From Podarcis raffonei (taxonomy: Eukaryota; Chordata; Lepidosauria; Squamata; Lacertidae), in the NCBI RefSeq assembly GCF_027172205.1, contig NC_070617.1, forward strand, positions 1,433,501-1,497,500: a DNA stretch of 64,000 nt, in the 5' to 3' direction. The notes under the pieces are model-generated. The model searched no databases. It was not told the origin of the DNA and saw only the letters and a list, made by a program, of their open reading frames with translations. The position numbers and the translations under genes were made by a program. Of the stretch, positions 24,054-37,600 are shown piece after piece (the first letter of the stretch is position 1; every line of letters begins with the position of its first letter).

Positions 24054-26490
24054 TGTTGGGGGTCAATTACGTCCAGGGGTCCGGCACACTTCTCTTGCGC
24101 AGCTCTGGTCTTCCCCCCTGGGACCTTTGACTCAGCAGAGTGTAAAACACAGCGGACGCAGAAGCAGAAACGTTCTTCGTGTGAAGGCAATAACTCAGGC
24201 TGAAACGCAGCAGTCTCCTTATCTTAAAGTCTTTATTCCTTAGCAAAACACAACATCTATAAATCTCCTGGCGACAGTTCGCCCATGTTGCTCCTTTCCG
24301 GAGCTAACACGCACACTGTGTGTGTCTTTCTCTCTCTCTCTCGGAGATACTGACCACTCCCACTTCCGTGTTCTAAACACACCTCTCGGAATGTGAGGCG
24401 TCATTCAGAACTTCTTAACCCTGTAAGTTCTGACTCTCTCAACACCCCCTCTCGCATCACATTCTGAGAGGGCTTGTGAGCACACCTTTACAGACCTCTG
24501 TGTGTCCCACACCTTCCCACCTGCCTGTTGAGTCTCCTCACAAATCTCTGGTTCGCACTGTGCGAAACCAACCCACGCATTTGTGACCTGAAACCTCTCA
24601 GGTGGAATTCCCTTTGTAGCCCGCGATGACCGCCTGGGCACAAACTGGGGTGCTCCTCTTGACCCACTGGGGCCAGCATGTGCGTCTTCCTCATCAGAAG
24701 ACTCCCCCTCTGACTTGACACGTCTGTGAGCTTTCTCCATTATGCGCACAGGAGATGAGGGCTCACTCTTGGACACTCCCTTAACAACGTGTGGAGACGC
24801 CCTACTCTGTTCAGGGACCTGGTCTCCACCAGCAGGTTCAGGCTCTGGCTCTCCTTCCTCCTCAGAGTCAGACAGACAATCTGAGTGAACGTCAGAGCGC
24901 ACTTTGCGCCTTGCCCAACCATCCTGCTCAAAGAACTCAGCCTGTAAGAAAGAGACAAACATGTTAGAAACATGGGTTACACGTCCCTGTGAACCTGTAG
25001 CAAATTTAACTGTTTTCTCAGTTGAAACAGCCTTGCAGTTCCACATTTGTCCATCAGGTGGCGCTGTGACCAGATGGGCATTCGCAGCCGAGTCAACAAC
25101 CCAACGTAGGACTCTCCCCCCTCCGGAGTTGTCCTTCTTTGTTGCCTTAGCAACTGACTTCCTGCTGCCCCCGACCTTGGGGCGTTCGCTGCAGGTGTTC
25201 TCCAGAACCGCCATCGAAGCAGTCAGCTGATAAGCCTTCCCACGCCTGCTCCCTCTGTTGCCATGGAAACCCGGCTGGTTCCCATGGGAAGCGACCTTGG
25301 AAACATCCTGCCCTGGCTCCCTTGCTCTCTGTGGGCAGTTGCGACGCAGATGGTCAGCCGGAGCACAAACAAAACATCGCCTAGTGGAAAACTTTGCAAA
25401 CTTGCCTTTGGTCTTCTCTGCCCCCCCAACCTTTCCAGCAGCACTCCTCCTTGAGGCTTTTCTGCCGTTGGGAAAATGGCTTTTGGCTTCTGCTGTGGTT
25501 TCTCTGCAAACCCCCTCCAGCTCCTGCCAAACAGCCTGGGCACTCTCAAGACCCTTGGAATGGCCTGCAACCCCATTCTCTGGTGCAAAGCTCTTCTCTT
25601 CTCCCAGCCGCTCTGCAGCATGCAGCTCACGTGTAGGGGCATTCCGGCAGCCCTCCAACACAGTCCCAGCCCCCTCTGGGCCATCTGGGCGTCCCTCAGC
25701 CCCTCTTGGACTTGCAGCCCCCTCTGGGCTTGGTGCCTCCTCAGAGCAATTCTCAGCCCCCTCTGGCCTGGCTCCCACTGTCTTCTTCAGTGCCTGCCTT
25801 CTCCCGGCCCAGGGCTTGCACCCGTCCACCTTATCAAAAGGGATTGATGACTTCTGGCTGTCTGCCATCTCTCCCCCGGGGCTCAGCCTACTTACGATAC
25901 AGTAGCACCTCCCGGTCCGGCAGATCAGATCCTCCCAGCGAACTCCTGGCTGGCACCAGCTACTCCTCAGCTGGCCTTTGGCTGCTCCTCAGCCTCTCTG
26001 CCTGCAGTTTCCCTTCCCAGCGTCTCATCAGCTGGCCTCTGGCTGCAGTCCTCTCACACGCACGAACGTTCCTTATCTTTATTGCTGATCTCCATAACCT
26101 GTTGGGGGTCAATTACGTCCAGGGGTCCGGCACACTTCTCTTGCGCAGCTCTGGTCTTCCCCCCTGGGACCTTTGACTCAGCAGAGTGTAAAACACAGCG
26201 GACGCAGAAGCAGAAACGTTCTTCGTGTGAAGGCAATAACTCAGGCTGAAACGCAGCAGTCTCCTTATCTTAAAGTCTTTATTCCTTAGCAAAACACAAC
26301 ATCTATAAATCTCCTGGCGACAGTTCGCCCATGTTGCTCCTTTCCGGAGCTAACACGCACACTGTGTGTGTCTTTCTCTCTCTCTCTCGGAGATACTGAC
26401 CACTCCCACTTCCGTGTTCTAAACACACCTCTCGGAATGTGAGGCGTCATTCAGAACTTCTTAACCCTGTAAGTTCTGACTCTCTCAACA
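24054..26490 (-). mobile_element. Copia-like LTR retrotransposon, shortened, with two LTRs
   Basis: LTRs of 391 bp lie at 24054-24444 and 26100-26490; each begins TGTTGGGGG and ends CTCAACA, and I see no difference between them. The 5-bp duplication GAGAA flanks the element (24049-24053, 26491-26495). Inside, the minus strand carries a gag-like frame (25868-24405) with a CCHC zinc knuckle (CFVCAPADHLRRNC), a protease-like WVVDSAANAHLV and an RRSSRATKGIPPERF motif known from copia polyproteins. The element is about half the usual copia length, so it is a broken, non-autonomous copy. Matching LTRs suggest a recent insertion. Confidence 0.85.
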
Positions 26491-26774
26491 GAGAATAGTA
26501 ATAAATGCCTTGGAGTTTTATGAAAGAAATATCAACAAACCATTTGCAATGTTCTTTTGGGACCCAGAAAAGGCTTTTGATAATATATCTTGGGTCCTCT
26601 TAAGAAAAGTAATTGAAATCATGGAATTTGGAGAAAACAGGAAGAGCTATTACTGCCATATGTTCAGAACAATATGCAAATTTAATAGTAAATGGGATAC
26701 TTTCCGAGAAATGTAGTTATGAAAGGTGCAATAGAAGGTTGCCTACTTTCACCACTATTGCTTATTTTGGTTGT
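26491..26774 (+). mobile_element. L1-like LINE reverse transcriptase fragment
   Basis: The plus strand encodes ALEFYERNINKPFAMFF, then DPEKAFDNISW and VIEIMEFGE, as in L1 ORF2. The frame breaks soon after. It is cut on the left by the copia-like element and on the right by a miniature DNA element. Confidence 0.6.
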
Positions 26775-27027
26775 AGAGACCTTATGAAGTCAAACTTCGG
26801 TTGCCAAATGCCTCCATTTTGGAATGTTTTGGCTCCCGAACGCCGAAAACTCAGAATTAAGTCTTCCGGTTTTTGAACGTTTATCAGAAGCCAAACGTCT
26901 GGTGTGACTTCCGCTTAAGTGCAGGAAGCTCCTGCAGCCAGTCAGAAGCCACGCCTCAGTTGTCGAAGATTTCGGAAGCTGAACAGGCTCCTGGAATGGA
27001 TTACATTCAGCAACGAATGTTTGACTG
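26775..27027. mobile_element. Tigger/mariner-like miniature element
   Basis: The ends GAAGTCAAACTTCGG and GAATGTTTGACTGTA resemble squamate pogo/Tigger-type miniature elements built on repeated CGAACG motifs. It is diverged and the boundaries are approximate. Confidence 0.45.
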
Positions 27028-27985
27028 TAACGATAATAATCTTTTAATCTTTCAATGATAATATATAATTATAAAATTATTTATGTCTACAACTGCAGCA
27101 AGGATTGGAAAAATAAGTAGCATAACAGATCTGAAAGAAACATTTTGCTGGGTTTATGCTTTATGTAGAATGCTAAATGGGAGGAGTTCTGGAATCCCTG
27201 ACGTCACAAGGGAGGTGGTTCTTAGCCAGTGGGAGGATGTAGCACCCTTAAGAAGAAATTAGAGAAGAGATTGGTATATGACAACACCAAGGTATCCAAA
27301 CAGAAAAAGGTCTGGAGGGTGGAAAACATTCATTATGAGCTGTGATATTTCTAGGGTCCTATTCCAGGGCCAAAAGGTCACAAAGAGGGGAATTGATCAG
27401 GAGGTTTATGAAACTACAGATCGTTTTTCTCTTTGAAATACTAGAACTCAGGTTCATCCAATGAAACTGAGTAGTGGTACATTCTAGGGCTGTCTACAGG
27501 TGCTCTCTTGCCAGTGCCCCCTAATGGCTATTTGGCCAATGGCAACCACCAGACAAGCAAGAGGTTCTTTAGATTTCACTGGACAGACTCTTAGGTGGAG
27601 ACAAATGTTTATTAATTGGTAAACATTAGCAAAGAAATTCATCAGCAACATAGAATGGAGTCTAATATAAATCCAACAGCAATGGCAATAAACTACAAAG
27701 TTGCAATATAACCAATAAGCAAAAAATCTTAGGCAACAATAATCGCAATACAGATAGAATAGGTACAGTTCTACATATCTCCCCAGCTGATGGAGATTTG
27801 AAAGACTTATCTGGGACACTTCAGACTGGCTGATGGTTGTTCTCTTCACATTCTGGGCCCTGAAGATGGAGCTGTTCCACCAGGCCTTTGGTCGGGGTTC
27901 TGTCTGACTCATTTTCTCTTTGTATAAGAACAAGCACGAAGGAGACTTCCCAGCCCGCTCACAGGTCCTTATAATATCAGTCGAA
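27028..27985. other. Intergenic, no gene recognised
   Basis: I find no convincing exon. The minus-strand frame 27933-27484 is rich in Tyr, Cys and Leu without a recognisable domain and I treat it as chance. Part may be an old LTR-type repeat, but no ends are clear. Confidence 0.3.
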
Positions 27986-28210
27986 ACAGTTGGTCCTGGC
28001 GTGTATTAACTGCTTTCAATTTTAACTTTAGGATCATCATTTGTCCAGTTTTAATTTTAATTTATTTGAATTAATTTTTGGATGCATTTTAATTGATTGC
28101 TTGTTTTATGCATATTGTATTGTTTATATGATGTTAGCTGCTCTGAGCCCGGCTCCACCTGGGGAGGGAGGGGTACAAATAAAAATTTATTATTATTTAT
28201 TATTATTCTG
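27986..28210 (+). mobile_element. L2-type LINE 3' end fragment
   Basis: It ends with TTAGCTGCTCTGAGCCCGG, then GGAGGGAGGGGTACAAAT and an (ATT)n tail, the 3' terminus typical of these L2-like elements. Confidence 0.6.
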
Positions 28211-28364
28211 GAATGGAACATAGAACAATGTATCAAGATCTCCCTGTCTCCTTCAGTTGCTGGCCCTTATATAGTCCATAGCTTAGGTCTCACGCCACGC
28301 TGGCAACAGATGTAATTCATGATATAATTACATTCCCATCCTTTGATGTAATTATGTTCCCATC

Positions 28365-28745
28365 CTGTGTGGCCCTCATCCCACCCCCAAAGCCGTGGAA
28401 GAGGTGCTGACCATGGGAGGCCCAGCAGGCCTCAGGCCGTGCCACCCGCATGGCCCCAAACCAGCCCCGATGCCAGGAAGGAGGTGCCAGCCACGGAAAG
28501 GCCTAAGCCAGCCCCACCGTGGCCCCAGTCCCCTGCCTGGCCCCGAGGAGAAGCCATGAAGGTGAGGAACACTTACCTCACCAAGAGCGAAGTCCAGTGA
28601 TGCATCCAGTAGGAAGAAAACAAAGCCCGTTGTCCTGCCGAGATGGGGGTGGGCGACGGCCAACCTGCACAAGGTGGGTGGCACCGGGCCAGGTTAGACC
28701 CACGAGGTGTCGCAAACCCCACCTAACTCCTAGAGGGGGTGTGAG
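28365..28745. other. GC-rich unassigned segment
   Basis: Much richer in G and C than its flanks. The short frames on both strands carry no recognisable domain. Direct repeats of the ATTATGTTCCCATCC / TTTATGCTCCCATCC type near 28340 and 28752 hint at an insertion, but I cannot assign it. Confidence 0.3.
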
Positions 28746-28939
28746 CGGAATTTATGCTCCCATCCTTTCACTTCTCAAACAGCCACATTCCTTATATTAA
28801 AGCTGCAGCTACATTGGAAACCAGGAGCACCATATTCTGTTTTATTCCCTGGCAATACAGGTGCCCTGCTCTGATTCATGGGCCCAGTTTGTCAATCCAA
28901 ATCATGATCAGAAAATACAAGTCTTTGGCAATCCCATTT

Positions 28940-29150
28940 GCTAGCTCAGATGAAGAAGAAGAAGAGAAGAGGAGTTTGGATTTGATATCCCGCTTTATCA
29001 CTACCTGAAGGAGTCTCCAAGCGGCTCACAATCTCCTTTCCCTTCCTCCCCTATAACAAACACTCTGTGAGGTGAGTGGGGCTGAGAGACTTCAGAGAAG
29101 TGTGACTAGTCCAAGGTCACCCAGCAGCTGCAGGTGGAGGAGTGGAGATG
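28940..29150 (-). mobile_element. CORE-type tRNA-derived SINE, 3' part
   Basis: Same family as 6026-6312: AGAAGAAGAAG tail, TTTGGATTTGATATCCCGC, and TCCAAGGTCACCCAGCAGC core. The tRNA head is missing. Confidence 0.75.
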
Positions 29151-29420
29151 GCTTAAAAAAAGGAATTAGACAAGAGCCCTCTTTGTTCTTTCTTTAAGCC
29201 ACAGCATCAGCTGTCAGGTTGGGTCTTTGCAAACAGAAAACAAAATGCCACACCTGGAGAGCCTGTGTAACAGCTTCCCCTCTGCTTCTTTTCCAGTTCC
29301 AGCTCCAAAATCTTGCTAGATTCAATTGGATTTATATGCATCTCACTGAGACTGGATCTTGTACTCCATCTTTTCTGATGATCAAGAGGTAGTTCTATAA
29401 TTAAATGTATATACCTTCCA

Positions 29421-29528
29421 TCAAGGGTGGGGAACCCTCCAGATGTTATTGGTCTACAATGCCCATCGCCCTTAACTATTGACCATGATGCCTGTGATGG
29501 AGGGCATTGACACCCAGGAACATCTGAA
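29421..29528. mobile_element. Fold-back hAT-like miniature element
   Basis: The ends are inverted (GGGGAACCCTCCAGATG, then CCCAGGAACATCTG) around CTACAATGCCCATC, as in common squamate fold-back elements. It is degraded. Confidence 0.4.
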
Positions 29529-30288
29529 GACCTCATAGATCCCACACAATCTGTCAGATGGTGAACATCTTACTGGAGTTCTGTAAACTAGATGTCCAGG
29601 AGTTTAGTGAGGGATAGGGTGCAAAATATGAATGTGCTATATTACCTGAAACAATTTTCAAAAATGCCTTGGAATCCATATAGAACATCTCTTTTGGTTT
29701 AAAACTGAGACTGATCCAGCAGAAGAAAAAGAAAGGTGTTTCAGTTATATTGGACTCAACAACTTCTTGACTGATGGTCTCATACTGATAGACGCCACTC
29801 TGTACCTAATGTGTGCATAGTGTTATTCTACATTTGTTGTTGTCTTATTCTAGTTTGTTATTCCACAGACAAAACTGAGAGGATGGGGAAGCCAGCGCTA
29901 GCAAAGCGTGCAGCATTCAGAAGACATGCAGTGTCCAGAAAGCGTAAAAGAAAAGAAAAGGAAACTGGTGATCTGTATATAGCACAGTCATATGGGTTGA
30001 GGTTTCTCATAAAGTAGAGGAATGCACAGGAAAGGGAAGTTGATGGAGAGACAGGCAGGGAGTGGAACCGGTCATGTTGTGCCAGGGAGGAGTGCAGAGA
30101 AAAGCCCACACAGCTCTTTGGGTGCCAGAGGTCCACTAAGCCCCATAGAAACCCCAGGGGTGAGCCCACTCTTTGCTGCTGGCTGTTGTGTTCCTTTAGT
30201 GTTTGCAGTCAGGAATGGCTGTACAATTAGGCAGAATGAGGCAGTTGCCTCAAGTAGTAGGTGCTGGGGTGGGTAGAGATGTGTAGAC

Positions 30289-31203
30289 CAGGGGGCAGCA
30301 AACTTTTTTGGCAGGGGGCCGGTCCACTGTCCCTCAGACCTTGTGGGGGGTCTTGAATTATTATTTTTTTAAAAAATAATGAACGAATATTTTGAAAAAT
30401 AATAGTGAACGAATTCCGATGCACACTGCATAGAATTAATCCGTTCCAGACTTTTAAAAACAAACCCTAAAACAATTTAACATGTTTTTGCAATTTAACA
30501 TGAATTTTCCTATCTAACGAGACCATTGAGCCATAAAATGAAAGCAATAAACAATGTACTGTACTGTAAAATAAATAAGGCAGTATTGTAGATGATAAAA
30601 ATTAAAATTAATTTTTTTTTTCTTACCTGCACTGATGATAGTCATTGTTTGGATGTGGGGTCCTCACCTGGGTTTGGTGCATAGCTGTCAACTTTTCCCT
30701 TTTCTTGCGAGGAATCCTATTCAGAATAATGGAATTTCCCTTTAAAAAAGGGGAAAGTTGACAGCTATGGTTTGGTGCTGCGTTGCGGCCTGCTGGGCCT
30801 CCTGCTGCTGGCACCTCTTCCGCGCTTTGGGGGGGGGATGGGGGCCCTCCTGCTGGCAGTGGAGGCCAAATCGCCACTGCACCGGTGGCAGGACTGTGGG
30901 AAGGTCTTTGGAGGCCCTCCCACCTTTCGCAGCCATTCCACAGGCAGGGATTATCTTGGCGCTGCGTTTCATTGGTAGAGCTGCTGCGGCATCAGCTCTA
31001 CCAATGAAACACAGCGCTGGGGTGAGGGATGACCCTGGCGCTGTGTTGGCTCTACCAATGAAACACAATGCTGGGGTCAGCCCTCATCCCGGCGCTGCGT
31101 TTCACCCTCAGACTCTCGGAGGGTCCTTAAATGGCCATGCGGCCAGGATTTACAACCCTGTCAGGCCTGACTCGGCCCGCGGACCATTGTTTGCTGACCC
31201 CTG
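30289..31203. mobile_element. hAT (Charlie-type) non-autonomous element, 915 bp
   Basis: The terminal inverted repeats CAGGGGGCAGCAAAC and GTTTGCTGACCCCTG match the hAT-Charlie type. An exact 8-bp duplication GTGTAGAC flanks the element (30281-30288, 31204-31211). The interior holds a long inverted repeat around GTTTCATTGGTAGAGCTG (about 30957-31016) and a further copy of CTCTACCAATGAAACACA near 31050. No transposase is encoded. Confidence 0.9.
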
Positions 31204-31589
31204 GTGTAGACCACACAAACTGCACTGCACCTCCTCAGCTAGTCTGCTGCCCCATCAGCAGCATAGAAATAGGAGCCAATGGCCAGCCCAGCTCAGCTTG
31301 TGTATGTGGAATTGTGTGTATGGAGGGAGCATCTTGTCATTTGCCTGGGGGGCAGAAAGTAGTATCAAAGGCTACTGTCTTCTGATCCAGACATTGGTCA
31401 GAAAAGTTTCCTCAAGCAGCGAGGCATCTCGGCTTGCTTCTTCCACCTGCTTATCCTCCCAAGTGCCCACTCCTTGAACAGTTGAGTGTCTCTGGCTGAT
31501 GGCTGCCACAGCACATGGAAACCCTTTTCCCTGGGGTGGGAATGGTATGTTGGCTATTGATGGCTAAAGTAAAATTTTCTTTCTTCAAG

Positions 31590-34500
31590 CATCAGCTTTT
31601 CACGAGTTGGTTACTTACTTCAAATCTCCAACGGGTGAAAGATTTCTCATACTTGAGATTTTCATCATTGCTGCCTTGACACTGCTGATTTACATGCTAT
31701 GTAAGTACATAATTGGCGTACGCTGATACTACTGTCATGGGCTTTGCTTCAATGCCAATAGCATTTCCAAAAAGAGATGGCAGGATCCACCTTCCCTTTA
31801 CCCCTTTCATCTCTCTTTGATTTCCAGGGGTGAGTTACAGCTGTCACCCAGTGAGAGCAATGACACTGTTTTGTTCTCCCTGAAAAAGTGAGTTCCAGCA
31901 CTTGTAAGAGAGACATAGGCTAGCACAAGTCCCTGGGACACCCTGGACAATTCCCTTTCCCGGTTTGCAATTTTCTCCTCCTTTCCCAACTAATCCTCAT
32001 TTGCTGTAGGAGAGCCCCCATTCCTGGTTTCGGCACCCTGCCCTGTGGCGTTCCCAAAGCAAGGAAGAATTGGAATCTGATTAATAAAATACACACAAGG
32101 CTTCACCAGCAAGACTCTGGGAGGAGTGTGTATAATAATAATAATTCTCTCTACCCCTCGGCCCAGGTCGTTTTATTCACAAAATAACTTTTTACACAGT
32201 GCTCCTAAGAACCAATCCGATTTCCTCTGAGCATTTCAAAACCCCCACATGGGGACAAAGTTAAAAGTTAACTACAAAGAGCTAATTTGAGCATGCATAG
32301 TAGTCCAGAGTAAATAAAAGAGGAAGCAAGGAGGAATGCTTTTAGGAAACCCCAGAGGTCATAAACAGGAGTAAACAGGAGAGGAAGGATAAGGTAGTAT
32401 TTACCATCTCCTTGTGAACAATTAACTACTTCAAAGCTTCTGTAAAGGGAATTGGGGGTTGCTTGTGCGTAAAGGGTGCTGCAGCTCTAGGCAACGTTGC
32501 CTGGCTAAACCTTTCCCTGGCTGGACAGCCCTTTCTCCATGGCTGTGTCAGTCGCTGGCAGAATCCGTCAGTGGGCATTTTCTGAACTTCTTCCAACATA
32601 AAAACTCTTTGACCCCAAGTCTCCTCCTAGCCTCCCTGCGCGGAAGTCTCCTGCGCAGAGTGGGCGTGCCCAACGGAGGTCCTGGGCTCTCCCCGCTGGT
32701 CTCTGTGGAACAGTCTTGGAGCCCTCTCTCCGCAGTTCCCCCTTGCTTCCTGGTGTCCCTCCTATTTCCTTCCTCAAAGGAAGTTTGCTCTCTCTCCCTG
32801 CTGGTCCCTTCTCCTGCATCGTTAGGGAGCCTTACCTCCACTCTAGGCTCCGATGGCAGTTCCCTGACAGCTACCTTCTAGCTTCATGACCCAGGATGCC
32901 AGATGAACAACTGGCCTGTGTTTAGAATGCTGATACGTGCCTGTCAGGCAGAGAAATATCGGAGACACAGATCAGAAATCATATCAAAATGGCTCAAACC
33001 CAGTCAATGCAATGCTTTCATTGCTGACACAAATGGCTTGCTCCATAATTTCTATAACTCCTCATAGCAATCCCACCTGATCATTACATGGCCTCTGCTA
33101 GTGCTCCAGTCCCATGAAGGAAAGAGCTTGGGGAAAACAGGCTGGGGAGGATAAGGCCATGGCCAATGTGGGTGAGTCCAGAGCCTACCTAAATATCAAG
33201 ATATACGCAGGGCTTTTTTTCAGCTAGAATTAACCAGGACTCAGTTCTGGCCCCTCTCAGGTGGGTGCCCCTGCCATTCTAAGAGAACAAGGGAGGCATT
33301 CATGGTGTGCTCCGGTGCCTCTTTTTCTAGTAAAATAGCACTGGATAGATGAACACATGGCCTATTTGCCTAGATAATTCGTTTTTAAAGGGCACTCCAA
33401 AGTAAGCAAAGCTCAGGGGGAGGGAACCAAATGACCAAGAATTTCCATATTTTAAGCATGAGGCAGCCTGGCAAATGCAAGTCTGTAGGACAAAGTGGGC
33501 AGGTGTATCTAGACACCCCAAAATCTAAAGCTCTCTAAGGAAGGCCAACCATCTGGTGACAGAAGTAGCAGGCCAAATGGACACAGGACTTCAGACCACC
33601 AGGACAGCTTAAATCAAGGCACGGGAACCCTCAGTCTAAGGGCTGAGAGCAGAAAATATTAATAGAAGTCATTTTCATGTTATTGTTGATTTGATTTTTT
33701 ATTTGTCCTTCTCCATAAGGTCCCGGGGCATGTTTGTTGTACAAGTCGGCAATTTAAATTCAATATTAATGGCAGTTTGAAACCAAGTATCCCCTTCCCC
33801 AGTTTATCAGACTAGCGTGCTAGAACACAATTTCTTCCTTTCTTTTCTACCTACTTCCTTCTTAGATCAGAAGGAACTGGAAAAAAGACAGGAGTTTCAA
33901 ATGGCAGTGGATATGATTCGAACCGTTCTGGTTGGGATTGATCCAGTCTATATAGACAAGGAGGGTAAGCATTTTATATGAACATCCACACTTTTGCTGT
34001 AACATGTTTAAATTAAACAGAGTTCAATTCTTGTAGTTCACTTTGGGATTCAAATTGTGTCAGCAAAACATATATTCAGTGAAACTCATCACCCAACAGA
34101 GTTTAGCAGTTTTTCATTGCTCAGCAGGAAGAAAAGCAGACAGTTGTGATTCTCACATCTCCCCACTAGAAATGCTGTCCTCCCCCATCAAACTGTAATT
34201 CACAGTGTTTGTGCTAGTGCAAGATTTTAGCACTAGCACAAGGGAATGTTCCCCCCAATTCTCCCTGCATGCCATCACCAAAGCCGCTCTCCTGGGGGGA
34301 CGGGACTTCAGAACAGATTGGAGGGGAGGGGGCTGAAGATTGCATTGCACAAGGAAAAATCCTTGCACTGACATTATGTCCTACTTAGCTCTATGTGGGA
34401 TGCAACCCAGAATTCAGCAGAAAAAGAGTTTCGGTGCTTCTATTTTCTTAGATCTCTCAAAGCATAACTGAAAACTGCAAAGTATTCTTTGTATATTTGG

Positions 34501-34598
34501 CTGTGGGACTCGAGGCGGGAATTGATTTGTGACCCTGTGATTCCCAGTAGAAAAGGAGGACATAGGAGGGGAACATTAGAGATACTTCATGAGCCACT

Positions 34599-34646
<48 letters not shown>

Positions 34647-37600
34647 TAGTAATTTATTATTTATACCCCACCCATCTGGCTGAGTTTCCCCAGCCACTCT
34701 GGGCGGCTCCCAATCAGGTGTTAGAAACAGTACAGAGTTAAATATTAAAAACTTCCCTGAACAGGGCTGCCTTCAGATGTCTTTTAAAGATAGGATAGCT
34801 GCTTATTTCCTTCACATCTGAAGGGAAGGTTTTCCACAGGGCGGGCACCACTACTGAGAAGACCCTCTGTTTGGTTCCCTGTAACCTCACTTCTCGCAAT
34901 GAGAGAACCACCAGAAGGCCCTTGGAGCTGGACCTCAGTGTCCGGGCAGAACGATGGGGGTGGAGACGCTTCTTCAGGTCTACTGGACCGAGGCCATTTA
35001 GGGCTTTAAAGGTCAGCACCAACACTTTGAATTGTGCTCGGAAACGTACTGGGAGCCAATGCAGATCTCTCAGAACCGGTGTTATATGGTCCTAGCGGCC
35101 ACTCCCAGTCACCAGTCTAGCTGCTGCATTCTGGATTAATTGCAGTTTCCGGGTCACCTTCAAAGGTAGCCCCACGTAGAGTGCGTGGGAATAGGATAGT
35201 GGATTGCATGGGTCTTTGGTCTGATCAAGCTGCAGGATTCTTCTGAGGCTTTTCATTGGTGATCTCAGCCACAGAGAATCAAGTCTGCCCTCATATTCAA
35301 AAGAACCCCATCCTGGAGCTCTGCTTCTTGTTTCAGACTTGGGTGTTTTTAAGTGTTTGGAAATGTTTTCCTGATATTTGCAGATTGTTATTTCAGATAC
35401 TCCTGCCTTAAAAACTGTTTCAATTTTTTTAGACTTAGAAATACTTGCTGCAGCTCAAAACATATCAGAGGAACTGCGGTATTTTGCCAACAAAAATGAT
35501 GAACTGCAAAAAGAAATTGGTAAGCTATCCTACGATGCTGAAGAATTGTAGTGCAATGGGAACCTGTCCTGAGTCTGCACCAGCTGAAAGCCCCTCCTCT
35601 AGCTGAAAACTCTTAGAGCCACCCTAGGGAAACATCAGAGATATTCAGATCAGCTCTCCTGAACTGTTGAGATTTAGCTTCTATTGCGAGGAAAGACAAG
35701 CCCGTCATCAGAAAGAAGCCCTCATGCCCACTCACACAGTGAATTGACCCCTTGGCCACTGAATACATAATTGGTAAAGCGATTATAAAATTGTCTATAA
35801 AGCTTTAGATGTAAAAGCAAAGAATGGGAATGAATGCCTATTACCTCACTTGTACATAGAAGCAAGCTAAAGATGGTCAGCAGCAAAACACACATTTTGT
35901 GAGAGTTGTATAATGCCATTTCCCCTCTTTCACTTTGTCCTTGGGAAATATCATTGCCTTTAAAGACATATGCCAAAACCAGGCCTAAACTGAAAAGGAT
36001 CCAGAAAATCCTGATTGAAATGGATCTAGAAAATCAGTTTCCTCCAAGAGCACCTGGATCTGGTCCACAACCACCCGCTCAAGAACCTTGCCCAGGAAGG
36101 GGAGATTAGCAACTGACAGTCAGTTACGTAAATTTTCTGAGCCCAGGGAAGATTTCTTAAGGAGTGGTTTTACCACTGCCTCCTTCAATCTAGGGTTCCC
36201 CTCCCCGCCTCCACAGAGAGCCCAGAGAGAGAAAGAGAATTTTGATAAGCCACAGCTACATCCCCTCCCCAATCTTCAAGTCTGCCCTGATGTTGTCCTG
36301 AGTATCCAGGTGGAAACAAATAGGTGAGGCCCCTGAGGTTCAGATAAGGCCTGTTAGGGGACGTAAATCTTTTCTCTATTCCCTCAAATAAAAGGTTCTT
36401 GACTGCACTCCCAGCTATGCCCACCCAGGTATTTACTGCAGCATCAGCATGGGCTGAAGAGTTAATGTTGTTCTTGTTTTAATCTTCCTGAGGCTCCTAG
36501 ATATGTTATCACATGGGCACAGAAATGAACTTAACAAAAGTAATTGAAATCTGCACAGACATACAAGGTGGTTTCCATTAAATTCCCCATTTCTCTCTCT
36601 CTACTTCCTCCATACATGGCTTGACTCAAAGATATCCTTACTGAAAACTTGAACGATGGCTGGCTTATATATGAAAGGACCTTATATTGGTTTTCTAGTG
36701 AGGTAGCCTCATGGATGGATGCCCAAAAAAATTGTGAGCGGGAAGGCGCCAACCTCATTTCTGCGGAATCAGTGGAAGAACAGGTGAGCATCAAAGCTGA
36801 GTATAGGAAAGGTCTTCTTGAGCTAATGGGCTCCTATCATCACTATCCATTTAAGAAGGTTACATTTACCTGTATGCAGTCAAGACAGCAACTCCGTCAG
36901 TCAAGCCAAGGGGTGGGTGAGGCAGGGAGCAGCTGCTACCATCTGGGACTAACTAAGGTTTCTTGGAGCTGCTGAGCTCTAATAGAATGAAGCTGGCATT
37001 CAGGAAGGAGGTTTTGAAGGGAGTGAAGGAGGAGATACTTGAGGGGCATCTATCCCTTGGCTTGCCAGTAAATTCTTCCTCTACTCTGTGAGATGTACTG
37101 AGTGCTTAGAAAGAAGGCTTTGCTCACCACCCTAACCCTCTGGCATGCCAGTATCATGGAGATGACTCCAGAGGAGCTTGCAGGGTAGATCCAGTGTGGT
37201 GTAGTGGTTAAGAGAGCCAGTGTGGTGTAGTGGTTAAGAGCGGTAGTCTCGTAATCTGGGGAACTGGGTTCGATTCCCCGCTCCTCCACATGCAGCTGCT
37301 GGGTGACCTTGGGGCAGTCACACTTCTTTGAAGTCTCTCAGCCTCACTCACCTCACAGAGTGTTTGTTGTGGGGGAAGAAGGGAAAGGAGAATGTTAGCC
37401 GCTTTGAGACTCCTTAAAGGGAGTGAAAGGCGGGATATCAAATCCAAACTCTTCTTCTTCTTCTAGATCCCTCTCCCAGATCCCTGGCAGAAGGGCTACT
37501 GGGGTGCTACAGGGCATAGACATGGGTGAGACCCCATCATCATGCCATTAAGCATACCACAACCAGAATGATTCCAGTGTCTCTGGAACCAACCAACAAG

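Noticed and set aside
29811-30161. Candidate first exon for the lectin gene (frames at 29811-30017 and 30022-30161 with GTGAGC at 30162)
   Set aside because: The phase at the GTGAGC site would put the next exon in a frame with a stop, and no donor with the required phase was found.
30758-31477. 239-residue plus-strand frame
   Set aside because: It falls almost wholly inside the hAT element (30289-31203) and its repeated motifs come from the internal palindrome.
31841-31989. Short minus-strand frame in the lectin intron
   Set aside because: Too short and without domain or splice context.
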